Below are positions 30,408 through 39,631 of a DNA stretch of 64,000 nt, piece after piece; position 1 is the stretch's first letter, and each line of letters begins with the position of its first letter. Source of the stretch: Aurantiochytrium sp. KH105 (Eukaryota > Sar > Bigyra > Thraustochytrida > Thraustochytriidae); contig BGKB01000099.1 of assembly GCA_003116975.1 (NCBI GenBank), positions 124,001 through 188,000 on the forward strand, written 5' to 3'. The position numbers were made by a program, and so were the translations under genes. The notes under the pieces were generated by a model that saw only the letters and a list, made by a program, of their open reading frames with translations, searched no databases and had not been told where the DNA came from.

Positions 30408-31937
30408 TCAAGTTTCGTAGCGTTTAATGTAGGTTGTCGGTACCACGCCTTCCCGCCCGTCGAGTTCGCAACGCCACCATCCTTCGTCAATTTTTTCCAG
30501 AACCTTGATGATATCATTCTTTTTGAAAGCAAGATCGCCATCGTCGACCGGATCGAATGTAAATGTAGCAATGTACAGCTCATGGCCGTCAGGAGACATG
30601 GCTGGCTGCGGCGAACGTTGTGCCGGCGGCGTGCCCTTCTCGCTGGTGCCATTCCTGATGCTGGCCTGTGAACCGAGGGTCATTGCGGATGCTGGTGCCG
30701 TTGGCGGGCTTGCTGCACCGCTCTTTTCACTTCCGTTCGTCATTGGGGCAGAAGCGGTCGCATCGAGCGAGCTGCCGTTCTTTTGTTCATTCTCGTCACC
30801 GGGAATATCTGTCGAGGTCTGCGAGATGGATCCGGGCGAAGCGAATGCGTGTAAACTCTGCGAGTTCTGACCAAAGCCAGGCGAGGTGGGGCCAGGTCCA
30901 CCATTGGACATTTTCCCATCCCCAACATCGCTGTAGGACTGCGGCGATGTCATCGAAGATGACTGGGGTGAGTTCAAGTCCTGATGCACCGGATGACCCA
31001 GGGTGCCCTTGGCGTGGTGTTTGCCCGCGAGGCGGTTCTGAAGGCGCGAAAAGAGATGTTCCTTGGGTTTCGACTTGAGTGCCGGAACCCCGCCAGCAAT
31101 GATGTAGTCTTGGACACTCTCGCGAGCGTTCTCGACAGAGTCAAAGGTTTGCGCCTGGTTGACAATTTCGCGAAGTTGGTGAGCCATAAAGGCGTGGAGC
31201 TCGAGCTGCGTTGCCACGAAAGCGGAGTAGATGGGCTCGAGCATGGTCTTGCGATTGGCGCAAAAGCTCGTGAGATCATCGCTGAGTTCCTGGTGTTTGC
31301 GCTGGTACTCGTTCGAGGCGCTTTCCAGCTTGGCAGTGAACTTTTGAAGACTCGGGTCATTGCCTTCACGGCCCTTGTCGGTGAGCGCACGCACACGTCG
31401 GCGGTATGACTCGACATCAGTGCGAAGGCCAGCGTCTTGGGCAATGAGGCGCTTGCGGGCCGGGAAGTCTTCTTTGAGAATCCTTTCCAATTTATCAATA
31501 GCTTGGTCCTGCAAGACTTTCATCGCCGATGTCTGCACATTGGTGTGCAACTTGTAGTAGCAATCGGCCACGTACAGTGAATCGTGCGGGTTGGTGGATT
31601 GGGTCACGCCATTGGTAAAAGGATGGCTCGCTGGCGACCCGAGAGCCTCGCCTTCCTCTGCCTTGCCCGGCTCGTGCTGCTGTCGATGTTGCTGGATGAT
31701 TTGCGATTGCTGCTCTGTCGTGTCGACAAAGGGCAGCGAAAAGTACGAGGCGAGCGCCGCATGGACGGCGCACGAGCGCTCGGTGGCGCGACGAGAGCTT
31801 TTGAGCTTGCCAAGGATGCTCGTGAGGTGGCGTTCTAGGGTGAGGAATTCTTGCACAAGCGTCTCGTACGAGGCGTCGTACAGTGTCGGCTCTGATTTGC
31901 CCGAGGTCACCATCAGCTTTTGGACCTGTGTCGTCAA
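30408..31937 (-). CDS. BAR-SH3 protein (amphiphysin/Rvs167/Hob-like)
   Basis: 509 residues. About residues 5-300 are a predicted helical BAR-type region: YETLVQEFLTLERHLTSILG, then YYKLHTNVQTSAMKVLQ, then a long helix pair with YRRRVRALTDKG and KFTAKLESASNEYQRKHQEL. A Ser/Pro/Gly-rich linker (about 320-445) leads to a C-terminal SH3 domain (about 452-507) with the ALYDF-equivalent YIATFTFDPVDDGDLAFKKN, WWRCELDGREGVVPTTYI. BAR domains bind and bend membranes, and SH3 domains recruit proline-rich partners such as dynamin or WASP. In yeast and animals this architecture works in endocytic scission with actin. The start is immediately upstream of the helical region. A GATTC pentamer run lies in the leader a few bases upstream. 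Confidence 0.85.
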   Translation of the reverse strand: MTTQVQKLMVTSGKSEPTLYDASYETLVQEFLTLERHLTSILGKLKSSRRATERSCAVHAALASYFSLPFVDTTEQQSQIIQQHRQQHEPGKAEEGEALGSPASHPFTNGVTQSTNPHDSLYVADCYYKLHTNVQTSAMKVLQDQAIDKLERILKEDFPARKRLIAQDAGLRTDVESYRRRVRALTDKGREGNDPSLQKFTAKLESASNEYQRKHQELSDDLTSFCANRKTMLEPIYSAFVATQLELHAFMAHQLREIVNQAQTFDSVENARESVQDYIIAGGVPALKSKPKEHLFSRLQNRLAGKHHAKGTLGHPVHQDLNSPQSSSMTSPQSYSDVGDGKMSNGGPGPTSPGFGQNSQSLHAFASPGSISQTSTDIPGDENEQKNGSSLDATASAPMTNGSEKSGAASPPTAPASAMTLGSQASIRNGTSEKGTPPAQRSPQPAMSPDGHELYIATFTFDPVDDGDLAFKKNDIIKVLEKIDEGWWRCELDGREGVVPTTYIKRYET

Positions 31938-32909
31938 GTCAATTCAATTCGATTCGATTCGATTCGATTCGATTCGATTCCATTCCATTTGTTCGTTCGT
32001 TCCATGCGTGAGCAAGCGAGACGTTTGAGTTCGCAAAGAGAGGAAGAGAGAGAGAGAGAGAGCGAACGCCATCGTGATCACCGCGTCCGCATGCATGTTT
32101 CCATTTGCAAGTGTCGTCGTCAGTCTCGTTCGTTCCATCCATCTGCCCAGCCCACCAACCCCTCTGGGGCCACCTGGCACTTTAGCCTTTTCATGGCTGG
32201 GCCGCCGCACCGTGAACGTACCGAGCGTCGCTTCATCATCTTAAAGGACTTCATCTTCCCTGCTCTCCTCCGCGCTCCTGCCGCCACGCAGCGTCGCCAG
32301 CCAGGCCACGCAACCCGACACGCACGCACGCAATCCAACACGCACGCGCGCTCGCGGTCTGTCTGCAAGCTCGCCTCGCTCGCGGGCTCCGGCTCGCGCC
32401 CGAGTTCCCCGGTCCCGCGGCCCTCCCTCCCTCCCTCCCTCCCTCCCTCCGCAGCCGTTCCCCGCCGGCCCGCTCTTCCCGCGCCGCCGCCCCGCGCTCG
32501 CCCCGCCGGCCTGCTCCTCCCGCGCCGCTCCTCCTGCTCCTCCTCCTCGCCGCTCCGCGCGTCCTTCTCCGCGCCCTCCTCGAGCAGGTTATGCTCCTCC
32601 TCGCCGCGCCTTTCCGCGCCTTTCCCTAGCAACAGCAGCCAGGCCAGGCCGGAGGGACGTTTCTCGCGCGGGAATCGGGGGCCCCCGGGGCCCCCGACCG
32701 GCCGCGCCCCGTTATCGCCGACCGCGCGTGAAACGTCTGCGAGGGCGGCGCGCAGAGCGGGTTCGCGAGCGCGCACAGCGACCGAGCCTCCTCCCGGCGG
32801 CCGCGGCGGAGCTGGGGCCGGGCAGCGGCAGCAGGGGCGGCAGGGCGGGGAGGGAGGGGGCGGAAGGCCGCGTGCTCGGCGCGGAGCTCCGGCCCGCGGC
32901 GAGGGAGAG
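31938..32909. promoter_or_regulatory. Probable bidirectional promoter between BAR-SH3 and CTFxP-repeat genes
   Basis: Divergent intergenic stretch of about 970 bp. It holds a GATTC run (31944-31981) beside the BAR-SH3 start, a GA run (about 32040-32062) and a CCCT run (32421-32450), then very GC-rich leader sequence. The frame of the downstream gene is open back to 31920, but the translation is low-complexity, so I treat it as non-coding. Confidence 0.4.
31944..31981 (+). repeat. (GATTC)n microsatellite
   Basis: Seven to eight pentamer units, with AATTC and CATTC variants at the edges, 7 bp upstream of the BAR-SH3 start codon. Confidence 0.9.
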
Positions 32910-32982
32910 ATGGCATCGCTGGAGGACAAGATACGCAGGGTGATGGAGATGGACCTGGCGTCGCCGCCGCGCGACGGGCAGC

Positions 32983-33038
<56 letters not shown>

Positions 33039-35834
33039 CAACAGCAGCAGCAGCAGACAAATAGCGAGACTGCAGCGAAGATGGAGGGCGCGGCGGCGAG
33101 GTCGTTGACGCGGCAAATGTCGGAGGAGGAGGTCGATCTCCTCGGCCTGGACGTGGACTATGGAGACGGGTCGCAGACTTCGAGCGGGGAGGGTCTTGCG
33201 GGAAGCCCAAAATTGCCGAGCGCGGATGCAGAGCCCGAAGCAGCGAAGCACACTTCACACGAGACAATCGTGCCTGCGCATGATCAGGAGCAACACCCGC
33301 ATGAGAACGTGTCGCCCATGAAGGATAGCAAGGCCCCGCCAGCAGCTGCTACAAAGACACCGATGCCAGCGACGACGCGAGGGCTTGGAAAGCCCACGCG
33401 CGTGCCACGCGACCAGTCGCCAATGACTGGTTCTACTCCATCCTCGCGAAGAGTCTCCCCTACCTCAGCATCAGCAGCGTCAGCAGCGTCAGCCGACGTC
33501 GACGCGTCACCAAGCTCTCCCGTCTCGCCAAGCGCAGCTACTGCAGCTACTTCCCGGTCTTCAACGGCGCGACCTGGGTCGCAAACGAAGGCCCGCCCCG
33601 CCTCGCCCGGAGCGCACTTGTACGAGCGGGCCCTCCGCTCGCGCGCTGAACAGGAACGCAAGCGACAAGAAGCAATCCAGAGGGAAGCCACCTTTAGTCC
33701 AAAGCTGATCAGCAGCAAGAAGAAGCGCGAGAACCGCGCGACGACGCCAGGCAAGTCCCGGTACGACATGCTGTACGCAGACGCCGCTTCGCGCCAGGCC
33801 CAGATGCACCGGCGAGCTAACGAGGAGGAGGCGTGCACGTTCACGCCAAAGACAAACTGGACGCGCAAGGCCGCGAAAGCGGGAGACGCAGCCGCGAGTA
33901 ACGGGACACCCGGGTCTGGCGCCCGCAAGAGCGCACCTTCGCCTGCGCGCAGATCGGAAACTCTGTACGCGAACGCCAAGGCGCTCGAGGCAAAACGCAA
34001 GAGTCTTGCGGAGAACCGTTTGCGCGAGGAAGCCAAGGAGTGCTCCTTTAAGCCCCAAATTACCGCTCGCGGCAAGGCAAAGCGCGCCAACTCCCCAGGT
34101 CCAACTGCCCGCATGGCTCAGCTCTACGAGGAGGCAAAGGCGAAGGAGGCGCGCATTGCTGCGGCGCAGGCTCGTCGCGAGCTGGAGGGCTGCACCTTTC
34201 AGCCAAACATCAATTCTCGCCGACGCTCCTCGGGAGCGGGGCCGACGCCATCGCCAGATGCCGTTCAGGAGCGTTTGTCGCGCTACCAGAAGGAGTCTGA
34301 GCGTCGGCGCGAGCAGCTGCGCAAGGAGCACCTCGAAAAGGAAAAGGAGGAACTCACCTTCCAGCCCAACATCATTGCTGCTCCCGGAGCCAAGCGGCCC
34401 TCAACGCCGCAGCGTACGCCTTCTCAAGGCGCTATTCACGAGCGCTTATACAATGAGGCCACTCGGCAGCAGGAGCGCGAAAAGGAACCATCTTCCGCGA
34501 ACAGCGGATCGAGCGCAACTAAAAAGCGCGCCCCGAGTCCAGGGGTTTTTGACAGACTCGCAACACCGAAAGCTCCTCCTGCCAACGCTACCTCGCGCGA
34601 GGACACCGTGGCTATCGAGGAGCTCAAGGAATGTACTTTCACGCCAAATACGCGCCCTGGGTCCGCACGGAGAGCCTCTGCCGGGGCCGCGGGTTCGGGA
34701 TCTGCATCAAAGCCCTTTTGGGACCGCCTCTCCAAGGAGAACGAGGGCGTGCGCGAGGTCCGCGAAGAAATGCGGAAACAGCGCGAACTCAGTGAGTGCA
34801 CGTTCCGACCCGTGCTCAATCGCAGAATGTCATCTGGGTCGGCGGCAAAGGCTGCTTCCACCACCGCTTCGGACGCTGGCAGCAAAGCATCGTCGGCTCC
34901 TATCTGGGAGCGCCTCAACGGCGAGGCAAAACTCGCAAAAGCACGCGAGGAGGAGCTTGCGCGCCAGCGGGAAGCAGCCGAACTTGCTGCATGCACCTTT
35001 AAGCCACAAATCTCGTCCAACGTGCAGTCGAGTGTTTCTTCCGCTTCAAAAAATACCAAACCCATTTGGGACCGTCTCGCCGACACCAAAACGCTTTCGG
35101 AAAAGCACGAGGCGCTCGAGCGTCAGCGTGAAGAGGCTGCTCTTCGTGAGTGCACCTTTGCACCGCAGCTTTCGCCTCCGGCTTCTTCGGGAGTCTCCCC
35201 GTCGCAAGCGCAGTCCAAGCCGACTCAATCGTCGCCCAAGTCAAACTCCTCTTCATTCAAGGGTCTTTCTTATTTGGATCGCGTGGCAGCGCAAAGCAAG
35301 ACTGCGGCCTCCTCCGCTTCCAAAGCCAAGACGGCACCGAAGCCAGATGGAGACCAGATTTCCTCGCACGCCGTCGCGGAGGATCCAAAGAAATCAACCT
35401 TGGAAAGCTCACGTCAGGCTGATCAGGCGGCTGTCGCGACCAATGTCAAAGCTGAATCAGCACCAAAGACAAATGGTCTAAAGCCGTCAGAAGCAAACGG
35501 CGTAAGCACGGGAGTCAAAGATGCAGCAACGTCCAGTGCAAATGGTGTCAAGCCTGGCGAGAACGTGTCTTCTTCAAATTCAGAAGCCGTGCGTCCCAGC
35601 GCCATTGAAAAGGAGCTACCAAAGTCGGACATAAGTGTTTCTGCGGCGAGCGAGAATGGCGGCATCTCAAGCGAGTCGACCAAGAAGCAAGATGATGCGA
35701 TTGATCGCGAGGTTGGGCCGTCTTCCTCTTCCTCTTCGTCTTCTGGATTTGCCTCCAATGGCGGTGGTTCCGCACGGCTAAATCTTGAGCAGAAGATTGC
35801 CAGCATCATGCTTGAAGCTGAGGCGGACGAGTGA
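32910..35834 (+). CDS. CTFxP-repeat protein with polyglutamine tract
   Basis: 974 residues, no membrane segment. After MASLEDKIRRVMEMDL comes a glutamine tract (from about residue 26), then a Ser/Pro/Ala-rich region. From about residue 230 to 780 there is a repeat of roughly 50-60 residues: an RLYxxA or WDRL helix, a charged helix rich in Lys/Glu/Arg, and the signature [EA]CTF[TKRQ]P. I count nine signature copies, for example EACTFTPKTNW, ECSFKPQITARG, GCTFQPNINSRR, ECTFRPVLNRR and ACTFKPQISS. Similar repeats occur in protist cytoskeletal or flagellar proteins, but I cannot name the family. The last residues, LEQKIASIMLEAEADE, echo the first (LEDKIRRVMEMDL). I chose the start at 32910 because the upstream in-frame sequence is low-complexity leader. 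Confidence 0.8.
32985..33056 (+). repeat. Coding CAG/CAA run (polyQ)
   Basis: About two dozen CAG/CAA codons encode a glutamine tract near the N-terminus of the CTFxP-repeat protein. The CAA interruption in the middle would stabilise it against slippage. Confidence 0.95.
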
Positions 35835-36142
35835 GCGATTTTTACGTTATCAAATCTCTGATCAAGACGCAGATGTATGTCTGCAGTCAAATCTACTATG
35901 TTTTTCGTCGTTTTCTCATTTGCGCTTGCTCAATTTGATGGTCGATCTTGTGAAAGATCTTTCATCTGCTTGCAATCAGATCTTCTATCGAGATCTGAAG
36001 TAGAGGGGACAAACGAGAGAAAGGAGGAAAATAAACAGCGCTTTCTTCTGTTGTCCTTGACACACATTTGCATGGTCATCAGGTCACAATATCGAATCAA
36101 TCATTTTGCCCATTCATTATGGCTGCACGCGGCAGACTGTAT
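35835..36142. other. Convergent 3' intergenic region
   Basis: About 310 bp between the stops of the CTFxP-repeat gene and the cyclodeaminase-like gene, AT-rich, with AGATCT-containing short repeats. Nothing else seen. Confidence 0.5.
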
Positions 36143-37074
36143 CTACTCTTGCTTTGGCAGGCAGGCGGCCTCGAAGAGAGAGATTTCCGCGAGGGTCTTC
36201 TCAAGCGAAGCACGGACCTCATCGTTGGGGCTATTTACGAGAGCCGTCTGGTAGGCGGCACGCGCTCCACCCGCAAGCAGGTGAATTGCGACCTTGGCAT
36301 CCGAGATGATTTGCGGGTTGCAAATGGGGAGAAACTCATGAACAGCCTTGGCATGAGCGTGGCAAGTGTTGACAAGCCGCACGGGGACGTCAAGAGCATC
36401 GCTCTTGATTTTGTCGACCTCCTCGCTCGAAAGACCCGAGTCCTTCTTCCAGGTCTTTTGAAGGTTCGCGTAAGCCTCGGCGTCCTCGTCAGCCACGGTG
36501 AGGCATTGCATCGCGGCCTGCTCAAGCTCGGTGGCCAGCTTTTCGGCTTGCTCGGCGGTGCCATTCTCACGGAACTTCTTCGAAGTCGTGTAGATGGCTG
36601 CCATGCTTCCGCTGGCAGCACCCAGGCTTGCGGCAACAGCGGCAGCAGCGCCTCCTCCCTGTACACATCACGTTTGGTTGCATTTGAGTTAGCTATTTTC
36701 GATTCGTGAAAGAAAAACGTTGGAATTCCATTCCAATTTTATGTCATCTTGTCTCATCTTGTTCGTTTGTCACTTACCGGCGTCGGCACCTTCGCGCATA
36801 TTGCGTCACGTCACGACATGCAGATACGTCGCACAGGATCGATCCGGACGGCAAAGTCAAGTCCGCAATCCAATCCGTCATCGCCGTGCAAGAAGCATCG
36901 TTTCGCCCGTTGTCAGTCCCAGACCTCGCTCGCTCGCTCGACCACCAGCCGTGAAAAGGAAACTTCACCTTTACTCCATCTCTCCTCCTCCCCGTCCTCG
37001 ACCGCGACGAGACGTACCTTCGAGGCCAGCTGGCTCACGAACTTGCCAATGACAGCATCTCTGGCCTTCATCAT
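36143..37074 (-). CDS. Cyclodeaminase/cyclohydrolase-domain protein (FTCD_C family), two exons
   Basis: Exons are complement(37018-37074) and complement(36143-36658), giving 191 residues. Exon 1 encodes MMKARDAVIGKFVSQLASK and ends AAG|GTACGT. Exon 2 follows ...TACAG and begins GGGAAAAVAASLGAASGS. The join restores the N-terminal signature of the formiminotransferase-cyclodeaminase C-terminal fold: a first helix ending LAS, a Gly/Ala-rich turn, then MAAIYTTSKKF. Later hallmarks are present: EDAEAYANLQKTWKKDSG, DVPVRLVNTCHAHAKAV and NPQIISDAKVAIHLLAGGARAA. The family (FchA, FTCD) acts on formimino- or methenyl-tetrahydrofolate. A stand-alone domain could feed one-carbon units, but substrate use is inferred. 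Family length is usually about 200 residues, so it looks complete. It is divergent with the opine dehydrogenase gene. Confidence 0.85.
36659..37017 (-). other. Intron of the cyclodeaminase-like gene
   Basis: 359-nt phase-0 intron with donor GTACGT and acceptor TACAG. Splicing here restores the conserved Gly-rich turn of the FTCD_C fold, which is strong support. Confidence 0.85.
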
Positions 37075-37454
37075 CCCTCCGTCCTTCCTCGCCCTCTCCC
37101 GCTCGCTCTCTCGCTCGCTCGCTGCGCTCGCGTCCTGTCAATCAATCCTCTTTTGCTCGTTCGTCGCAACGCAAATCCAGACTTCGATGAAGAAGAAGAG
37201 AGAAAAGAGAAGAAAAGCAGAAAGGAAAAGGAAATAAAAGAAAAGAAAAGCGCCTCAATTGGGTGCCCAAATCAGGGTCTCCTATTTGAGTGCCCGGCGG
37301 GCCGATCGGGGGCCTCGATCCGCGATTCGGCTGGGCATGCGCGCAAGTGGGCTTTGGGCGGGGCAAAGTGGAGAATGGGGCGATAGCGCATTTGCCGCGG
37401 CGCGATTCCTGACTTGCGGGCGCGATGTGCGGCTGCGCGTGCGCGCGCACTTCT

Positions 37455-37494
<40 letters not shown>

Positions 37495-37646
37495 CTCCGT
37501 CTCTGCTTTTGATGACGAAGATGCACAAGGCGTGCGTGCTCCAGATTGGCATCAACCAGATCAGATCGCGGAGCGGAGCGAGTCGAGAGCGAGCGAAGGA
37601 GCGAGCGAGAGGGAGCGCAGGAGGAAGGCAAAAGCGCACGGGCAAG
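37075..37646. promoter_or_regulatory. Divergent promoter region with (CT)n
   Basis: 570 bp between two divergent starts. Near the cyclodeaminase start there are CTCG/CTCT repeats (about 37100-37128). In the middle lies a purine-rich GAAAAG stretch (about 37185-37250), then a pure CT run at 37457-37490 upstream of the opine dehydrogenase. The opine dehydrogenase frame is open through this run back to 37425, but the Rossmann fold starts only at 37647. Confidence 0.4.
37457..37490 (+). repeat. (CT)n microsatellite
   Basis: About 17 perfect CT dinucleotides in the leader of the opine dehydrogenase gene. Confidence 0.95.
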
Positions 37647-39107
37647 ATGTACGTGACGGTGATCGGCGGCGGCAACTCGACGCCCATCTTCGCGACGCTG
37701 GCCAAGAAGGCCGGGCACGAGGTGGCGATCCTGACCCGCAAGCCGGAGGCATGGTCCAAGACCGTCGGCTTCGACAATGAGGACAAGGAGTACCTCGAGG
37801 GCGTGGAGAAGATGGAGGCCGAGGTGGATCTCGTGACCAGCGACCCGGCCGCCTGCATCCCGCAGTCGGACCTCATCTTCATCGCGGGCATCCCGATCCA
37901 CCACAACCCGGAGGTGCTCAAGGAGAAGGTAGCGCCGCACCTGAACCGCGAGAAGAAGGTCTTCGTCGGCAGCATCTGCGCCTACGGTGGCTTCAACTGG
38001 GTGTGCGCCGACGCCCTCGGCAAGGGCAACTACGTCATCTTCGGCACGCAGCTCATCCCGTGGTGCTGCGGTACGCGCAAGTACGGCGAGACCGGCGTCG
38101 TCTTTGGCGCTAAGCGCATGCTCCGCATCGCCACGGAGGATGGCAAGGATGAGCACGGCGTCAAGAAGATCATGCAGGACATCCTCAAGATCCCCGACGT
38201 CCGCGACACGGACTTTTTGGCCTCCACCCTCTGGCCCAACAACGTAAGTTTCCCATCATCGTACCACTGGCCCCAAATTTTGGTGCGCTACGCAACGTGA
38301 GACTGACCTTTTCTTTCCAATGACGTACCCGCTTTGTCTCTTTTTTGGTTTTTGTGCGCGCCTTTGCAGTCTTCCCTGCACCCGCCCATCCTCTACGGTC
38401 TGTTCAAGGACTGGGACGGCAAGACCGGCTACGACAAGGACTCGGTTCCCGTGCGCATCTACGCCGAGCTCACTGACTCCTCTGCCGATGCGCTGTGCAA
38501 GTTCGATGACGAGCTTGTGGCCATCGTTGATGCGCTCAAGGTGCATTACCCGGAGAACAAGCACCTTCACGAGGACTTTCGTCTGCGCAGCTGCATCATT
38601 GAGAACTACAAGGACCAGGTCGAGGATACCTCGACGACGGCCACCACTGTGCGTACCAACAAGGCTTTTGGCTCGCACAACATCCCGTACAAGACCCTTG
38701 AGGACGGCAAGGTTGTCCCCATTGTCGCGCACAAATTCTTTGAGACCGATCTCAGCTTTGTAAGTTTTCTCGCCGCAAGCGCTGCTTGTATGATTCAACA
38801 TTTTGTTCGAGGAGAGCCAGGCACAGCTAACGTGTTTTTTTATTTTCATTGGGTATTGGTGTGTCTTGAACCAACCCATTGTATTGGGGAAAATAATGAA
38901 TAGGGCGTGACGACCTTTATCGATATCGCCAACATGCTCGGCGTGGAGGTGCCGACGATGATTGCGATCGGCCGTTGGAACCAGGCTCTTGTGAACAAGG
39001 ACTACATTAGTGAGGATGGCAAGATCACTGGCAAGGACGCCGGCGAGTGCATTCTTCCCTCTGCGTACGGTCTTGACGAGAAGAACCTCGACAAGGGTCG
39101 TCGCTAA
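37647..39107 (+). CDS. Opine (octopine/nopaline-type) dehydrogenase, three exons
   Basis: Exons 37647-38243, 38370-38759 and 38904-39107 join in phase 0 to give 396 residues. The N-terminus is a dinucleotide-binding Rossmann fold, MYVTVIGGGNSTPIFATLAK (GGGN/S form typical of opine dehydrogenases), with an IFIAGIPIHHN strand and GTQLIPWCCGTRKYG in the catalytic cleft. Exon 2 opens with a Pro-rich HPPILYGLF segment and contains the family C-terminal domain. Exon 3 holds GVTTFIDIANMLGVEVPTM. Such enzymes reductively condense an amino acid with pyruvate or another keto acid using NAD(P)H. In marine animals this regenerates NAD+ under low oxygen. The substrates are not readable. Introns are canonical (GTAAGT...TTTGCAG and GTAAGT...AATAG). 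The start is chosen at the first residue of the Rossmann fold. Confidence 0.9.
38244..38369 (+). other. Opine dehydrogenase intron 1
   Basis: 126 nt, phase 0, donor GTAAGT, acceptor TTTGCAG. It separates LASTLWPNN from SSLHPPILYG. Confidence 0.9.
38760..38903 (+). other. Opine dehydrogenase intron 2
   Basis: 144 nt, phase 0, donor GTAAGT, acceptor GAATAG. It separates FFETDLSF from GVTTFIDIANM. Confidence 0.9.
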
Positions 39108-39631
39108 ACAAAGGTATTATGAGCGAGCCTCCTTTTCCCCATTTTGTCCTGAAAGCACCCAACGACTAGCTAGCTAGATAGTCATTATTTTCGACATCTA
39201 AAACCTTCCAAAGAATCAAATCCTGATTCTTGTCTCAGACAGACCGCGAGCGTGCGAGACAGATTGAATACCCCCCCCCTTTTCTTTTCGGATTTGAATC
39301 GAGAGCCCTGCAAACTTTGAAAAGGAGGATTGAAGTCGAAACATATTTCACCAAACCAGACGTTTCGTGACAGAAACATTGAAAACAATCTTTTTGCGAT
39401 GCAGCCGGTGCAGCTCGAAATGACGATTGCAACAAGCTGCAACGAAAGGAACAATGTGATTCATTTCGGGATATTTACGCTGGACGCTGGCGTGCATTGT
39501 GCTTGCATCTCCAAAGGAAAGAGAACAAACTTTTGCAAAGTTGTCATTACGTTCCGAAACGACATTTACGCCAACACGAACAACAAGCTGCAGAGGAAGT
39601 GATGCAATTCAGTCAAATAAGAAAGGCAGAT
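39108..39631. other. Convergent 3' intergenic region
   Basis: About 520 bp between the opine dehydrogenase and bZIP stops, AT-richer, with a C homopolymer (39271-39279). No gene recognised. Confidence 0.5.

Noticed and set aside
31920-32909. 330-codon N-terminal extension of the CTFxP-repeat protein
   Set aside because: Low-complexity Arg/Pro/Ser translation across the GATTC and CCCT repeats, and it would overlap the divergent BAR-SH3 start.
39270-39300. tRNA-like T-loop (TTCAAAT on the minus strand)
   Set aside because: Flanking bases do not form a T-stem, and no A-box or acceptor stem is nearby.
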